Numbered from the stretch's first letter, positions 1-8,830 are shown. The stretch: DNA of 64,000 bases from Methanobacterium sp. (GCA_016222945.1 JACRPY010000002.1:620001-684000), one strand, 5' to 3'. The notes: generated by a model from the sequence alone, not told the origin. A program made the numbers and translations.

Positions 1-14
1 AGGATCAAGCATAA
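1..14 (+). CDS. 3' end of an upstream gene, probably the ABC exporter ATPase (partial)
   Basis: Only the last codons are inside the window. One frame reads Asp-Gln-Ala then TAA at 12-14, which suits the C-terminus of a DrrA-type ATPase. Such an ATPase normally sits just upstream of a permease like the next gene. The assignment is inferred from context only. Confidence 0.35.
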
Positions 15-28
15 AAGGAGGGAAATAG

Positions 29-793
29 ATGGCTGAAATAGAAGGAATTTACACTATCTGGCTTCGAGAAACTAAAAGATATGTGCGCTATAAATCTCGT
101 ATTTTAACTTCTGTAGTTACGCCTCTTTTATGGTTAATTATATTTGGAACAGGTTTAGGATCAGCAGTAAGATTTGGAGGAATGGGGGTAGACTACCAGC
201 AGTTTATATTTCCAGGAATTATAGGGCAGACGGTTCTATTCACTTCCATATTTTCTGGAGTGTCAGTAATAATTGATAGACAGTACGGGTTTTTAAAGGA
301 GATTCTGGTGGCTCCAATTTCACGACCTTCAGTTGTAATGGGTAAATCTCTCGGAATAAGCACTGCATCCTTAATTCAGGGAGTTATACTACTTTTATTA
401 TCCTTCATCGTAGGAATTCAGATGACAATTTCCTGCTTTTTAGTGAGTACTGTGATTATAATCTTAATTTCCATTGGACTTGCAGGAGTGGGATTGATGA
501 TTGCTTCATTTACAGATAGCATGGAAGGATTCAACCTGATCATGAGCTTTATCGTGCTTCCGATGTTTTTATTAAGTGGGGCACTTTTCCCAATTACTGG
601 ACTTCCTTCATGGCTTCATTTTGCGGTTTATTTAAATCCTTTAACCTATGGGGTGGATGCGCTGCGTTTTACAATTTTACATAATTCTGTATTGCCACTT
701 TATGCGAATTTCACGGTTTTAGTCGCTTTCGCAGCAGTAACTGTTTTAGCATCAGCATATCTATTCAGTAAAAAAGAGCAGGGATTAATGTAA
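29..793 (+). CDS. ABC-2 type transporter permease (DrrB-like)
   Basis: This is a 254-residue integral membrane protein with about six hydrophobic segments (roughly residues 25-47, 56-81, 114-132, 136-161, 168-189, 222-247). That is the usual size and topology of ABC-2 permeases of the daunorubicin-resistance/NodJ type. The central stretch around residues 80-100 (IIDRQYGFLKEILVAPISR) is the family's cytoplasmic signature, with FLKE followed by AP.SR. The ATG is preceded by a strong AGGAGGG ribosome binding site. The ATPase subunit should be encoded just upstream, outside the window. Substrate is unknown; export of a drug, lipid or polysaccharide is typical. The gene converges with the next one on the minus strand, with only 11 bp between the stops. 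Confidence 0.9.
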   Translation: MAEIEGIYTIWLRETKRYVRYKSRILTSVVTPLLWLIIFGTGLGSAVRFGGMGVDYQQFIFPGIIGQTVLFTSIFSGVSVIIDRQYGFLKEILVAPISRPSVVMGKSLGISTASLIQGVILLLLSFIVGIQMTISCFLVSTVIIILISIGLAGVGLMIASFTDSMEGFNLIMSFIVLPMFLLSGALFPITGLPSWLHFAVYLNPLTYGVDALRFTILHNSVLPLYANFTVLVAFAAVTVLASAYLFSKKEQGLM

Positions 794-804
794 AATAATT
801 CAAC

Positions 805-1284
805 CTATTTTTTTTTCGATTCTTTTAAAAGTTCTATTTCCTTTAATAGAATTTTTTTTCTCTTTTTAAGATTATCTTTATCTTTAAATTCTTTAGAAAC
901 TATTGGTTCATAGTCATCATGAATTTCGGAATTCTCAATTTCTTTTTCTTTATTATTGGCAATAGCATGTCTAATTCTGTATTTAAGATCTCTTTTCAAA
1001 TGTTCATTTTTTTCCTTTTCCTTTTGTTCTTTTAACATTTCCATTTGCAGAGTTACGAGATTTTTTTTATTAATTGAATGAAATATCCCTTTATTATTTT
1101 CAGTATAGTCTTCAGCGCTATCATCTACCTCATTTGAATCAGTTACATCTTCATTCATATACTCTTCAATTGTTTCATAATATTGAAGCTCATTTCCACA
1201 TTCACAACTGTCAAATTTATCCATTTCTTGAGCACTATCAATTTCATAATAAACATTACATTTATCACAGATTAAATATGGCAT
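805..1284 (-). CDS. Hypothetical protein with N-terminal zinc-finger-like cysteines
   Basis: The 159-residue protein starts MPYLICDKC and has a second Cys pair about 20 residues later (DSCECG), so the N-terminus looks like a small treble-clef or rubredoxin-like zinc site. The rest is highly charged, Lys/Glu-rich and probably coiled coil, with no hydrophobic segment. I chose the ATG at 1284 rather than the longer start at 1311 because GGATG sits 7 nt before it and the Cys motif then lies at the very N-terminus. I do not recognise the C-terminal part. A metal-binding accessory or nucleic-acid-associated protein is possible, but the function is unknown. Confidence 0.7.
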   Translation of the reverse strand: MPYLICDKCNVYYEIDSAQEMDKFDSCECGNELQYYETIEEYMNEDVTDSNEVDDSAEDYTENNKGIFHSINKKNLVTLQMEMLKEQKEKEKNEHLKRDLKYRIRHAIANNKEKEIENSEIHDDYEPIVSKEFKDKDNLKKRKKILLKEIELLKESKKK

Positions 1285-1402
1285 TGAATAACATCCTTTT
1301 TTCATTATCATTCATTCTCAGAAACAATATGATGGAAATAAGACTTATTTCAACTCTATATGAAATTTAATGTTATAGTTAAATCTATTTTTATCTTGAG
1401 TG

Positions 1403-1588
1403 TTATTCACAAACTTTATTTTCATCTTCAAGGTCAATATAATCAAATCCTTCTTTTCTGCACCATTCATAGAGGGCTTCTGTTGCTCCTCTTGAAAGAC
1501 GGCCTTGTCTATCTCCGTATTTTTTTCTTGTGATTCTTCTAAAAGCGATTTCTAATTCATCTGGAATACAAACTGTTATGGCACCCAT
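1403..1588 (-). CDS. Small ribbon-helix-helix-like protein
   Basis: The 61-residue protein has an N-terminal beta-strand-like stretch (GAITVCIPDELE) followed by two amphipathic helices (FRRITRKKYGDRQG and SRGATEALYEWCRK). This is the layout of small archaeal RHH proteins of the CopG/antitoxin kind. The start is taken at the ATG 5 nt after GAGGAGTGACC; a GTG two codons upstream is possible but lies in the ribosome binding site. No toxin-like partner gene is adjacent, so a solitary DNA-binding regulator is more likely than an antitoxin. The fold is inferred from pattern only. Confidence 0.6.
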   Translation of the reverse strand: MGAITVCIPDELEIAFRRITRKKYGDRQGRLSRGATEALYEWCRKEGFDYIDLEDENKVCE

Positions 1589-1922
1589 GGTCACTCCTCT
1601 TTTTCAATATATATTATTTAATATTATAATAATTAAATTTGTCTTTTATTCATTAAATTGTAGAAATCAGAGTATTTTATATGTCCCAGTATATATGTAA
1701 TGCATAAAAAACAGTGATTAATGCAAATTATTGGATAGTTTGCCCTAGAAATAATATTGGATATTAAACATGTTTTATTTTAAATAACAATTAAAATTTT
1801 ACTTCGTTAAACTGTAATATGACGAAGTATGGATATTAACAGTTAATTGGTAATAAAATAAAGACATTTATATAATAGTAGAATGTGATAAAAAAAAGTT
1901 ATAACTTATATTGGAGGGTAAG
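1589..1922. promoter_or_regulatory. AT-rich intergenic region with TATA-like box for the signal-peptidase-like gene
   Basis: The 334-bp gap holds no ORF of note. An archaeal TATA-like element (ATTTATATAAT) lies at about 1866-1876, some 45-55 bp before the next start codon. A perfect 7-bp inverted repeat, ACTTCGT at 1801-1807 and ACGAAGT at 1822-1828, lies about 40 bp upstream of the TATA box and could be an operator. Its role is a guess. Confidence 0.4.
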
Positions 1923-2627
1923 ATGAAATCAAGAACAGGAATTATAATTGGATTAATTGTAATAATTATAGTTGCAGCTTCAGCAGCAGTTTATATGCAA
2001 CAAAAATCATCTAATGCAACTTTAACACCTTCAATTCAACAAGCACAAATTATACAACCTTTAAATCAGATTGATGTAACTGTAAAAACTGATGGAACTA
2101 CTACAACAGTTCATGCAGTATCAATTCCAGAAGGAAGTGCATTACCACATAAAATGGTTGCAGAAATGCAAAGTAAGGCAATTGCAGATGTTAATAGTGA
2201 TAAAAGCACGGTAGAAACCTTAAAAAATGATATGAATGTAATTGCACAAAAATATAATTATAGTGCTAAAATTACAATTAGTTCACAGTTTGGAATTGAT
2301 CAGCTACCATTTGCAGCAGTTGTAAATGGCGATTCTATGATTCCAACTTTAAAAGACGGCCATTTAGTCGTTGCTCTTAAAACGTCTGATTTTAAAGTGG
2401 GTGATATAGTAATAGCTCGCCATCCATCACTGGGGCTTATAATTAAAAGGGTGGCTTCTATTAAAAATGGAAAAGTGTTTTTAAAAAGTGATAATAGAAA
2501 AATAGAAGTAATAAATAATGAAACTACTCTTCCTGACGGTACAGTAGAAATAAATACGTACAAAAAGGTTCCACTGGACACTTGGCAGCTAAAAAAGAAC
2601 GTTATAGGAGTAGTAAAAACTTATTAA
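1923..2627 (+). CDS. S24/S26 signal-peptidase-like membrane protein with N-terminal extracellular domain
   Basis: The 234-residue protein starts with a membrane anchor (about residues 6-24). A roughly 100-residue extracytoplasmic segment follows, and then a peptidase S26-like domain. The Ser box NGDSMIPTLKDG (Ser138) and the Lys box GLIIKRVASI (Lys175) form a Ser/Lys dyad of the LexA/bacterial signal-peptidase type. Archaeal signal peptidases usually replace this Lys with His. The N-terminal segment (residues 40-130) has no family I know, and the protein is larger than a normal archaeal SPase. The ATG follows GGAGGGTAAG, so this start is preferred over an upstream in-frame TTG. It may process a restricted set of exported proteins; no partner gene is adjacent. 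Confidence 0.75.
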   Translation: MKSRTGIIIGLIVIIIVAASAAVYMQQKSSNATLTPSIQQAQIIQPLNQIDVTVKTDGTTTTVHAVSIPEGSALPHKMVAEMQSKAIADVNSDKSTVETLKNDMNVIAQKYNYSAKITISSQFGIDQLPFAAVVNGDSMIPTLKDGHLVVALKTSDFKVGDIVIARHPSLGLIIKRVASIKNGKVFLKSDNRKIEVINNETTLPDGTVEINTYKKVPLDTWQLKKNVIGVVKTY

Positions 2628-3184
2628 ATATAACAACCCTCTTTTTTTATTTTTAGTTTTTAAAATAGGTATAATTGATTTAAAAAATGTTATACTGTTT
2701 TAAAACACGTTTTTAAGTTAAATTAATAATTAATTAAGTATATGGGATTATATCCTAATAATTACTTTTCAATATTGGTAATATTTTTTCAATTTTTTGA
2801 TTTTTCTGGGGACTATAAACATTTGCTGTTATGCTGATCCTCTAAACGTTATTTGGGTCATAAACACAAATGATATATATAATAACATAATATATAAGAC
2901 CATATATGGGAATAGAAGTATTTTCAGACTTTAAAAATAATATTATAAAATAGTATCATTATATATTTGCGTCCAATTCATTGGAAATTCAAAATTGATA
3001 ATATCAATATTTATTACATTTAACTCCTTCAAACTACTTGAATTAATAATATGCTTAAAATTAATGGTATAAAAATAAAATAAAGGATAATTTTAGGGGC
3101 ATATGCATTAATAATCGTTATATGCCCTAAAATATTTTTTTATGAGCATCAGTAATAAACGTGCTATTAAGGGGGTTTGATTAA
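2628..3184. other. 557-bp AT-rich intergenic region
   Basis: No credible ORF is visible. The region begins with a T-rich tract (2639-2660) that can terminate the signal-peptidase-like gene. TATA-like stretches occur at about 2868-2900 (GATATATATAAT and ATATATAAG). A hairpin followed by a T-run lies at 3091-3141. This combination of promoter, about 200 bp of non-coding DNA and hairpin could encode a small RNA, or be a long leader of the gene at 3185. Confidence 0.4.
3091..3141 (+). terminator. Hairpin plus T-run (terminator-like, or ncRNA 3' end)
   Basis: The left arm TTTTAGGGGCATAT (3091-3104) pairs with ATATGCCCTAAAA (3120-3132). There is one bulged G and a 15-nt loop, and T-rich sequence ending in seven T residues follows (to 3141). 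It lies 44 bp upstream of the next coding start. It resembles an intrinsic terminator, but it could also fold in the leader of the next gene. Confidence 0.5.
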
Positions 3185-3625
3185 ATGGAAAGTAAAGGTA
3201 ATGTAGAAACAAAAGGTATTGGCTTAAAAGGTGCGCTTGGACATAAAAGAGAATCATATTTTGTTAAAACAATAGATTCTAAGTTAGAAGAGATAGGAGA
3301 GCTTAAAGAGCTTGTAGAAAAATCTGAAAAATTACAGGAGTTCTATAAGTCCGTATTTAAGTTGGAAGGGCTAGAACTTGAAGCTCAATCAATTAATCAC
3401 AGATTTAAAACAGCAAAGATGTTCAGCCCCAAAAGTGATGAAGTAAAATCTTTGGAAAGCTTAGAAGAGTTATTGAAAAAATTTAAAGCGGATTACACCA
3501 GTTTAGCCGGTGATATATCCAAAACATTGGAAAAATACAACAGCAACAATAAAAAAGCCCTTGACTTATTTAAAATAAAAAATGAACAGCTGATAAACAA
3601 AATAGAGAAGCTTAACTCTGAATAA
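3185..3625 (+). CDS. Hypothetical coiled-coil protein
   Basis: The 146-residue, soluble, Lys/Glu-rich protein has heptad-like leucine spacing over most of residues 30-146 (for example IDSKLEEIGELKELVEKSEK), so it is probably an elongated alpha-helical coiled coil. There is no signal peptide, membrane segment or cysteine. The ATG follows GGGGGTTTGATTAA, a good ribosome binding site. I do not recognise a family. A terminator-like hairpin lies immediately upstream, so its expression may be independent or attenuated. Confidence 0.65.
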   Translation: MESKGNVETKGIGLKGALGHKRESYFVKTIDSKLEEIGELKELVEKSEKLQEFYKSVFKLEGLELEAQSINHRFKTAKMFSPKSDEVKSLESLEELLKKFKADYTSLAGDISKTLEKYNSNNKKALDLFKIKNEQLINKIEKLNSE

Positions 3626-3888
3626 ACCAAAAAAATGGCTTTAAAAATAATTTCATGGGGTTTTAACACAGAAATAGTATAGCATCTCCAATTTAATTTT
3701 ATAATGCTTTTTAACCTCTCTTTTTTTAATTTAAATGGGGATTAATTCTTTCCCCTAATTATTTCAAAATTACATTAAAGTTTTAAAGGATAAAATCAGA
3801 TATAATACTAATTCTAAATTTTATTATTTAAAAGATGTAGAATTGATTAGTTTTAATTATAAATTTAAGATATTGTGGAGATAACATA

Positions 3889-4893
3889 TTGAACCGTTCT
3901 TATGTTTTTATCATTGGTTTATTGCTTATATTATTGCTTATATTATGGATAGGCCCTATAAACTTGTACAACACTGTTAAAGATGTTAATAAGATATATT
4001 TAGTGGCAGCGATTATCACATATCTTTTAGCTGTCTTTGTAAAGTCTGTAAGATGGGGATTTATAATCAATCAACCACTTAACTTAAAGACTAATTTCAT
4101 TGTCAGAACTATCGGGCTTTTAGGGAGTAATTTAACTCCTATGAGGACGGGAGGAATTGTGATAACTGCAATTGCAGGTAGAAAACTAAATCAAATAGAT
4201 TTACATGAAGGTTTATCTGCAGGGCTTACTGAAAGATTCGCTGATCTAATAATTGTGGGTATTTTACTTGTTTTAGCAGCAGTCTTTGTGGAAAAATTCC
4301 GTTTTATTTCTATCGCTGGCGCTGGCTTAATATTGATTACATTAACAGTTATATATTTTTTAAACTGGAGGGAAGGTTCAAGTATTTGGATTTATGAAAA
4401 AATTCACTTTATACTGGTAAAATTACCTATTAAAGAGGATACCCTGGATAGAATTTACAATAAAATCATAAATGGATTAAAAGGAATGGTAAGTTATACA
4501 CAATCTTATTCCAATACAAAAAATATGTCAATTATATTGGTATTAACCACCGTATCCTGGCTTTTGGAATGTTCACGTCTTTTACTGGTTTTCTATGCCT
4601 TTAATGTGGATATTGGTGTAGTTAATGTGGTTATAATATTATTGCTTGCAAATATAGCAGGAATTGTAACAGCCCTTCCTGGAGGTATTGGGGCGGTTGA
4701 AATCTCTTTAACTGGACTTTCTCTGCTTTTTGGAATACCGGGAGCAATAAGTGGAGGCATTGCAATTGTAGATAGGTTCATTTCTTTCTGGTTAATAAAT
4801 CTGCTGGGAATTATATTTGCTTTATTCTATGCAAAGGATATATTGGGAGATATAAAATCATATATTTCAGATATTCAAACACCTAAGTCGTAG
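3889..4893 (+). CDS. Flippase-like / lysylphosphatidylglycerol synthase TM region protein (UPF0104, YbhN-like)
   Basis: The 334-residue multi-pass membrane protein has around eight hydrophobic segments and family features. These are an early VKSVRWGFIINQ element (about residue 50), the TPMRTGGI segment (about 84-91) and the C-terminal LPGGIGAVEISLTGL segment (about 264-278). The same family covers the membrane domain of MprF and archaeal UPF0104 proteins implicated in moving or sensing lipids and lipid-linked sugars. The start codon is TTG, supported by GTGGAG 8 nt upstream. It is a single gene with no obvious operon partner, so the substrate is unknown. Confidence 0.8.
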   Translation: MNRSYVFIIGLLLILLLILWIGPINLYNTVKDVNKIYLVAAIITYLLAVFVKSVRWGFIINQPLNLKTNFIVRTIGLLGSNLTPMRTGGIVITAIAGRKLNQIDLHEGLSAGLTERFADLIIVGILLVLAAVFVEKFRFISIAGAGLILITLTVIYFLNWREGSSIWIYEKIHFILVKLPIKEDTLDRIYNKIINGLKGMVSYTQSYSNTKNMSIILVLTTVSWLLECSRLLLVFYAFNVDIGVVNVVIILLLANIAGIVTALPGGIGAVEISLTGLSLLFGIPGAISGGIAIVDRFISFWLINLLGIIFALFYAKDILGDIKSYISDIQTPKS

Positions 4894-5036
4894 TGTTTAG
4901 TTACCTTATTTCTAAGATATATTAAATTGGGATGAAATGAATCTGAGTTATTACATTTAACTGAGGATCTATTATTTTCGAAATTATTTGATAAAAAATA
5001 TCTATGAATTTGACCATATAATGATAGGGAGATCAT

Positions 5037-5642
5037 ATGGTTGAAACACTGGAATATTCTGTTTTAAAAAAGGATGATAATATTGAAATTAGAGAATATG
5101 GGCATTATATATTGGCTCAAGTAGATATAGATGAATCATTTGATGATGCTATTAATAAAGGCTTTTCCATACTGGCAAATTATATTTTTGGAGGGAATAA
5201 GAAGAGTTTAAAATTAGCTATGACTGCTCCGGTATCTGAAGAACAATTGAATTCTGAAAAGATTGCAATGACCACTCCAGTAACTGAAGAAGAGGTAACT
5301 GCTTCGGAAAAGATTGCAATGACAACACCAGTTACAGAAGAGAAAACAGGACGTAATTTTCATCGTATATCATTTTCTATGCCATCTAAATATAAATTAG
5401 AAACTTTACCTGAACCTGAAGATGAAAAAATTCATTTTAAAGAGTTTAAAGATCAAAAAATAGTAGCTTTAAGATTTAAAGGTAGAGTTAAAGAGAAACT
5501 TGCCAAAAGAAAGATAGAAGAATTAAAAGAATGGCTTTCAAATAATAATTTCGAACCAAAATCTCATTTTATAGTAGCACAATACAATAATCCTCTAGTA
5601 CCAGGGCTTTTGAGGAGAAATGAAATACTGGTGGAAATTTAA
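5037..5642 (+). CDS. SOUL family heme-binding-like protein
   Basis: The 201-residue cytoplasmic protein begins with the SOUL signature (YSVLKKDDNIEIREY). It then has the conserved AMTAPV/AMTTPV motif, which here is present three times in tandem (about residues 61-100), each copy followed by Glu-rich residues. The C-terminal beta-rich part (VALRFKGRVKEKLAKRK) completes the domain. SOUL proteins bind haem or related ligands in plants and animals; the prokaryotic role is not established. The extra motif copies lie in a loop and may be a repeat expansion. GGGAGATCAT precedes the ATG. The gene is monocistronic. Confidence 0.85.
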   Translation: MVETLEYSVLKKDDNIEIREYGHYILAQVDIDESFDDAINKGFSILANYIFGGNKKSLKLAMTAPVSEEQLNSEKIAMTTPVTEEEVTASEKIAMTTPVTEEKTGRNFHRISFSMPSKYKLETLPEPEDEKIHFKEFKDQKIVALRFKGRVKEKLAKRKIEELKEWLSNNNFEPKSHFIVAQYNNPLVPGLLRRNEILVEI

Positions 5643-5760
5643 AAAATAATCAATCAAAACAAATTTTTTTTATTACTTTTAATGAGTAATAATTCTTATT
5701 TTAAACAAATGATATGTTAAGCAGTGAAAAAATTTCAAACAAATAAAGAGAAGTATTTTT

Positions 5761-7143
5761 ATGGATAATAAACAAAGGAACAGAATTTTAGCACTACTTT
5801 TCATTGGCGTTTTTATGGGTGCTCTGGATATTGGTATTGTAGGTCCAGCATTACCTGCAATTAAATCGTTTTTTGCAGTAAATGAAAGAATAGTTTCGTG
5901 GATATTTGCAATATATATTCTTTTTTTCATGATTGGAACGCCATTAATGGCAAAATTATCTGATATGTATGGAAGAAGAACAATATATGTAATTGATATT
6001 TTATTATTTGCTATAGGGTCTATAATAACGGCATTTTCATTTTCATTTGAAATGCTGCTTTTAGGAAGAGCTATACAAGGTTTTGGCGCAGGAGGAATAT
6101 TTCCTGTTGCAAGTGCATTTATTGGTGACACATTTCCTCCAGAAAAAAGAGGATCTGCACTTGGAATAATAGGTTCTGTTTTCGGGTTATCTGCAGTATT
6201 TGGGCCGATACTGGGAGGATTGCTTTTAAGTTATGGATGGCAATGGCTTTTTATTATAAACATACCTATAGCAATGGTAATTATAGCTACAAGTTTTTAT
6301 ATACTGCCTAAGACTAAGAGAAAATGGGTTTCAGACTTTGATTGGTATGGAACTATTGTTTTGGGAATTCTTGTAACTGCACTTGCATTTGGAGTAAATC
6401 AGATAGATACAAATCATTTTACAGAAAGCCTCAAATCACTTTATGTATGGCCATTTTTACTTACTGCTGCAGCATTACTTCCTGTTTTATGGAAAGTTGA
6501 AAAGCATGCTGAAGATCCAGTTGTACAAATCAACCTATTAAAAAATAGAGAAGTTAAAATAGCCACAGGTATATCTATAGGTTCTGGTTTAAGTCAAGTT
6601 GCGATAGTATTTCTCCCATCTTTTGCTGTTACTGCATTAGCATTATCAACATCCACTGCAAGTTTAATGGTACTTCCATTGGTATTGGCAATGGCTATTA
6701 GTGCTCCTTTAGTGGGGAGATTGCTGGATAAATGGGGATCAAAGAGAGTGATGTTTACAGGTAGTTTAATATTGGTTGCAGGATTATTTATTTTAAGTTT
6801 CTTTGCATATTCATTTTATATTTTCATATTATCGGGTATTATAATGGGTTTAGGTCTAATTACAATTATTGGGGCTCCTTTAAGGTATATTATGCTATCT
6901 GAAAGCCCTCCACAGTACAGGGCTTCAGGACAGGCGTTGATAAATATTAATGCCAGTGCAGGTCAGCTAATTGGGGGAGCTTTAGTTGGAGGTATAATAG
7001 CATCAAAGGGCGGTAGTTATGCAGGTTATGAATTAGCATATATTGTTGTGGGAATTGCTGCTGTAGCCATGCTGATATTAACTTTTGGACTAAAAAATAG
7101 GTATGAACAGCTTAAAACAATGAAAGGGAATTCAAAAAACTGA
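5761..7143 (+). CDS. MFS transporter, DHA2 (EmrB/QacA) drug-exporter family
   Basis: This 460-residue protein has about 14 hydrophobic segments. It carries the MFS motif A between TM2 and TM3 (LMAKLSDMYGRRTIY, about residues 62-76). In TM5 it has the antiporter motif C type sequence (IGSVFGLSAVFGPILGG, about 138-154). The length and segment count fit the 14-TM DHA2 group, which exports drugs or metabolites using the proton gradient. AGAGAAG lies about 10 nt before the ATG. A possible TTG-start gene follows 31 bp downstream, so the two may be co-transcribed. Substrate is unknown. Confidence 0.88.
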   Translation: MDNKQRNRILALLFIGVFMGALDIGIVGPALPAIKSFFAVNERIVSWIFAIYILFFMIGTPLMAKLSDMYGRRTIYVIDILLFAIGSIITAFSFSFEMLLLGRAIQGFGAGGIFPVASAFIGDTFPPEKRGSALGIIGSVFGLSAVFGPILGGLLLSYGWQWLFIINIPIAMVIIATSFYILPKTKRKWVSDFDWYGTIVLGILVTALAFGVNQIDTNHFTESLKSLYVWPFLLTAAALLPVLWKVEKHAEDPVVQINLLKNREVKIATGISIGSGLSQVAIVFLPSFAVTALALSTSTASLMVLPLVLAMAISAPLVGRLLDKWGSKRVMFTGSLILVAGLFILSFFAYSFYIFILSGIIMGLGLITIIGAPLRYIMLSESPPQYRASGQALININASAGQLIGGALVGGIIASKGGSYAGYELAYIVVGIAAVAMLILTFGLKNRYEQLKTMKGNSKN

Positions 7144-7174
7144 TAATTATGAAAAATAAATTGTAGGTGGACTA

Positions 7175-7876
7175 TTGAAGGCAATGCTCTTACGTGTGGG
7201 TATAGATAAAGGAACTGATGGTTCATTGGCCCCAATATTTGAAGATGGATCATTTGAATATATTCCACTATCTGAAACAGATAAAACTAGTGAAAAGAGA
7301 ACATTTGACAATACTTTCGGACGAAAAGGCAAGAAATTTGCATATTATCTTCCTGAAAAGATAAAAGACAGAAAATTACATTTTGATCCAGAGTTTGATA
7401 CATATACTTATGGTGATACGGGTTATAAAAGTAAATATTTACTTAAATTGAATAAAGGAGATTTATTAGTATTTTATGCAGGTTTAAAACCGTATAATAA
7501 CACTAATTTTGAAGAAGCACTATATATTATTGGATATCTAACTGTAGAAAAAGTAATAGATTTCAGTGCATTATCCGAGAATGAAATAAATGAATTTTCG
7601 ATTTTTTTATCTAATAATGCTCATATAAAAAGGATATCAGGTTATAATAACGTAGTTGTAGTTTATGGGAATAAGAAAAAGAGTAAATTACTGGATAATG
7701 CTATTTTAATCAGTGAAAGAAAATTGAATAGTATTGGAAGGAAATATCATGCAGTTTCGGCCCAAATAGAAAAATCTTTGGGTATTTCTGGTTCAATTCA
7801 AAGGAGTATACCTCCTCGATTTATCGTAGAAGATAATAATATGGATAATCTTAAGTTTTTATTAGGTTTCAGATGA
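7175..7876 (+). CDS. Nmad3-like putative nucleotide modification protein
   Basis: The 233-residue protein opens with LLRVGIDKGTDGSLAPIFED followed by FEYIPL. This is the pattern I associate with Nmad3 (nucleotide modification associated domain 3). The family was defined by comparative genomics as a companion of DNA base-modification systems and is not biochemically established. A TTG start at 7175 follows GTAGGTGGACTA; an ATG nine bases later (7184) is a close alternative. No DNA methylase, glycosyltransferase or phage gene is adjacent, so here it is an orphan, 31 bp behind the MFS gene. The family call is from memory and moderately sure. Confidence 0.65.
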   Translation: MKAMLLRVGIDKGTDGSLAPIFEDGSFEYIPLSETDKTSEKRTFDNTFGRKGKKFAYYLPEKIKDRKLHFDPEFDTYTYGDTGYKSKYLLKLNKGDLLVFYAGLKPYNNTNFEEALYIIGYLTVEKVIDFSALSENEINEFSIFLSNNAHIKRISGYNNVVVVYGNKKKSKLLDNAILISERKLNSIGRKYHAVSAQIEKSLGISGSIQRSIPPRFIVEDNNMDNLKFLLGFR

Positions 7877-8048
7877 TTAAAATTCAAATTAGTTATATTT
7901 TAAATATTAAATGGAGTCTAAAGGGATATGTATAATTTATTTGGCTGTTGATATAGTAAATAGTCAAATTCAATTGATTGAATAAAGAAGAAAGGGGAAT
8001 AATTTATAAAATAGTGAAATTATACATAAGCTTGGAATTAAGTTGGAA

Positions 8049-8058
8049 TTTATATATG
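8049..8058 (+). promoter_or_regulatory. TATA-like promoter element
   Basis: TTTATATATG lies about 85 bp upstream of the coiled-coil gene start at 8143. An archaeal transcription start is expected about 25 bp downstream, giving a leader near 60 nt. Confidence 0.35.
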
Positions 8059-8142
8059 TAGAAAATTAATATTAGAATTAAGGGTGCAAAAAGCTCTAAA
8101 GATATTCCAGGATATAAACTTCTTTATTGGAGTAGTGACTAA

Positions 8143-8745
8143 ATGGTACAGGTAATTAAAACCTCTGTAAAATGCTACAAGAAAAAAGCAAAAAAGACCG
8201 TAGGCGGGAAACAAAAGATTTATGAGTATAATCAGTATCTTATTCCACTTAAGAGGTCTGATAATCTTGAATGTAGTGAAGGAGTACTTATAATACCTGA
8301 AAAATATTTCACAGAGTTGTTTGGTGTAGAGGACACGTGGTCTGTTAAGGAATATATAAGTAAGCTTAAAGGAGTTGAAAGGAACATTGGTGAATACACT
8401 AAGGAATTCAAAGATCTTGAATGGAAACACAACGAACTTTCAAAATCCTACAAGGAATTATTGAGCAAGCACACTAAATACACTAAAAAATACAGAATGG
8501 AAAATGAAAAAATCAATGAATTAGAAGCTATTAATACACAATTAAAAGCTAAAAATCAGGAATTATTAAGTAAATTAGATTCTCACGGCGCAGAATACAA
8601 AAAATTAAAGCAGGACTATGAAAGAGAATCCAATAAAGCCACAATTCTTGAAAATGAGCTTAAACCTGAAAAAGATAAAGATTTCTGGTCTATGCTAAAA
8701 AATCGCCTTGGTAAAAAAGAATTAGCATCAAAAGAAGACGAATAA
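8143..8745 (+). CDS. Hypothetical coiled-coil protein
   Basis: This is a 200-residue soluble protein. Residues 1-65 look like a small beta-containing domain (VQVIKTSVKCYKKK followed by QYLIPLKRSDNL), in which a conserved-looking LIIPEKYF precedes the helical part. Residues 80-175 are an almost continuous charged coiled coil. The N-terminus resembles the start of small archaeal beta-barrel (AbrB-like) proteins, but I cannot show homology. It has its own promoter-like element and is followed by a tRNA gene. No function is assigned. Confidence 0.65.
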   Translation: MVQVIKTSVKCYKKKAKKTVGGKQKIYEYNQYLIPLKRSDNLECSEGVLIIPEKYFTELFGVEDTWSVKEYISKLKGVERNIGEYTKEFKDLEWKHNELSKSYKELLSKHTKYTKKYRMENEKINELEAINTQLKAKNQELLSKLDSHGAEYKKLKQDYERESNKATILENELKPEKDKDFWSMLKNRLGKKELASKEDE

Positions 8746-8822
8746 ATCTATAATTTTATTTTTAATTATTCTTTGACACTTGAAATATTTGAATACGCTA
8801 TTTAGAGTCATGATCCGATACA

Positions 8823-8830
8823 TTTAAATA
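8823..8830 (+). promoter_or_regulatory. TATA-like element upstream of tRNA-Gln
   Basis: TTTAAATA is preceded by a purine-containing BRE-like stretch (CGATACA) and lies about 64-71 bp before the mature tRNA 5' end. It is compatible with a start near 8850 and a short 5' leader that is later removed. Confidence 0.4.

Noticed and set aside
1403..1588. Toxin-antitoxin pair
   Set aside because: The RHH-like gene has no adjacent toxin-like partner.
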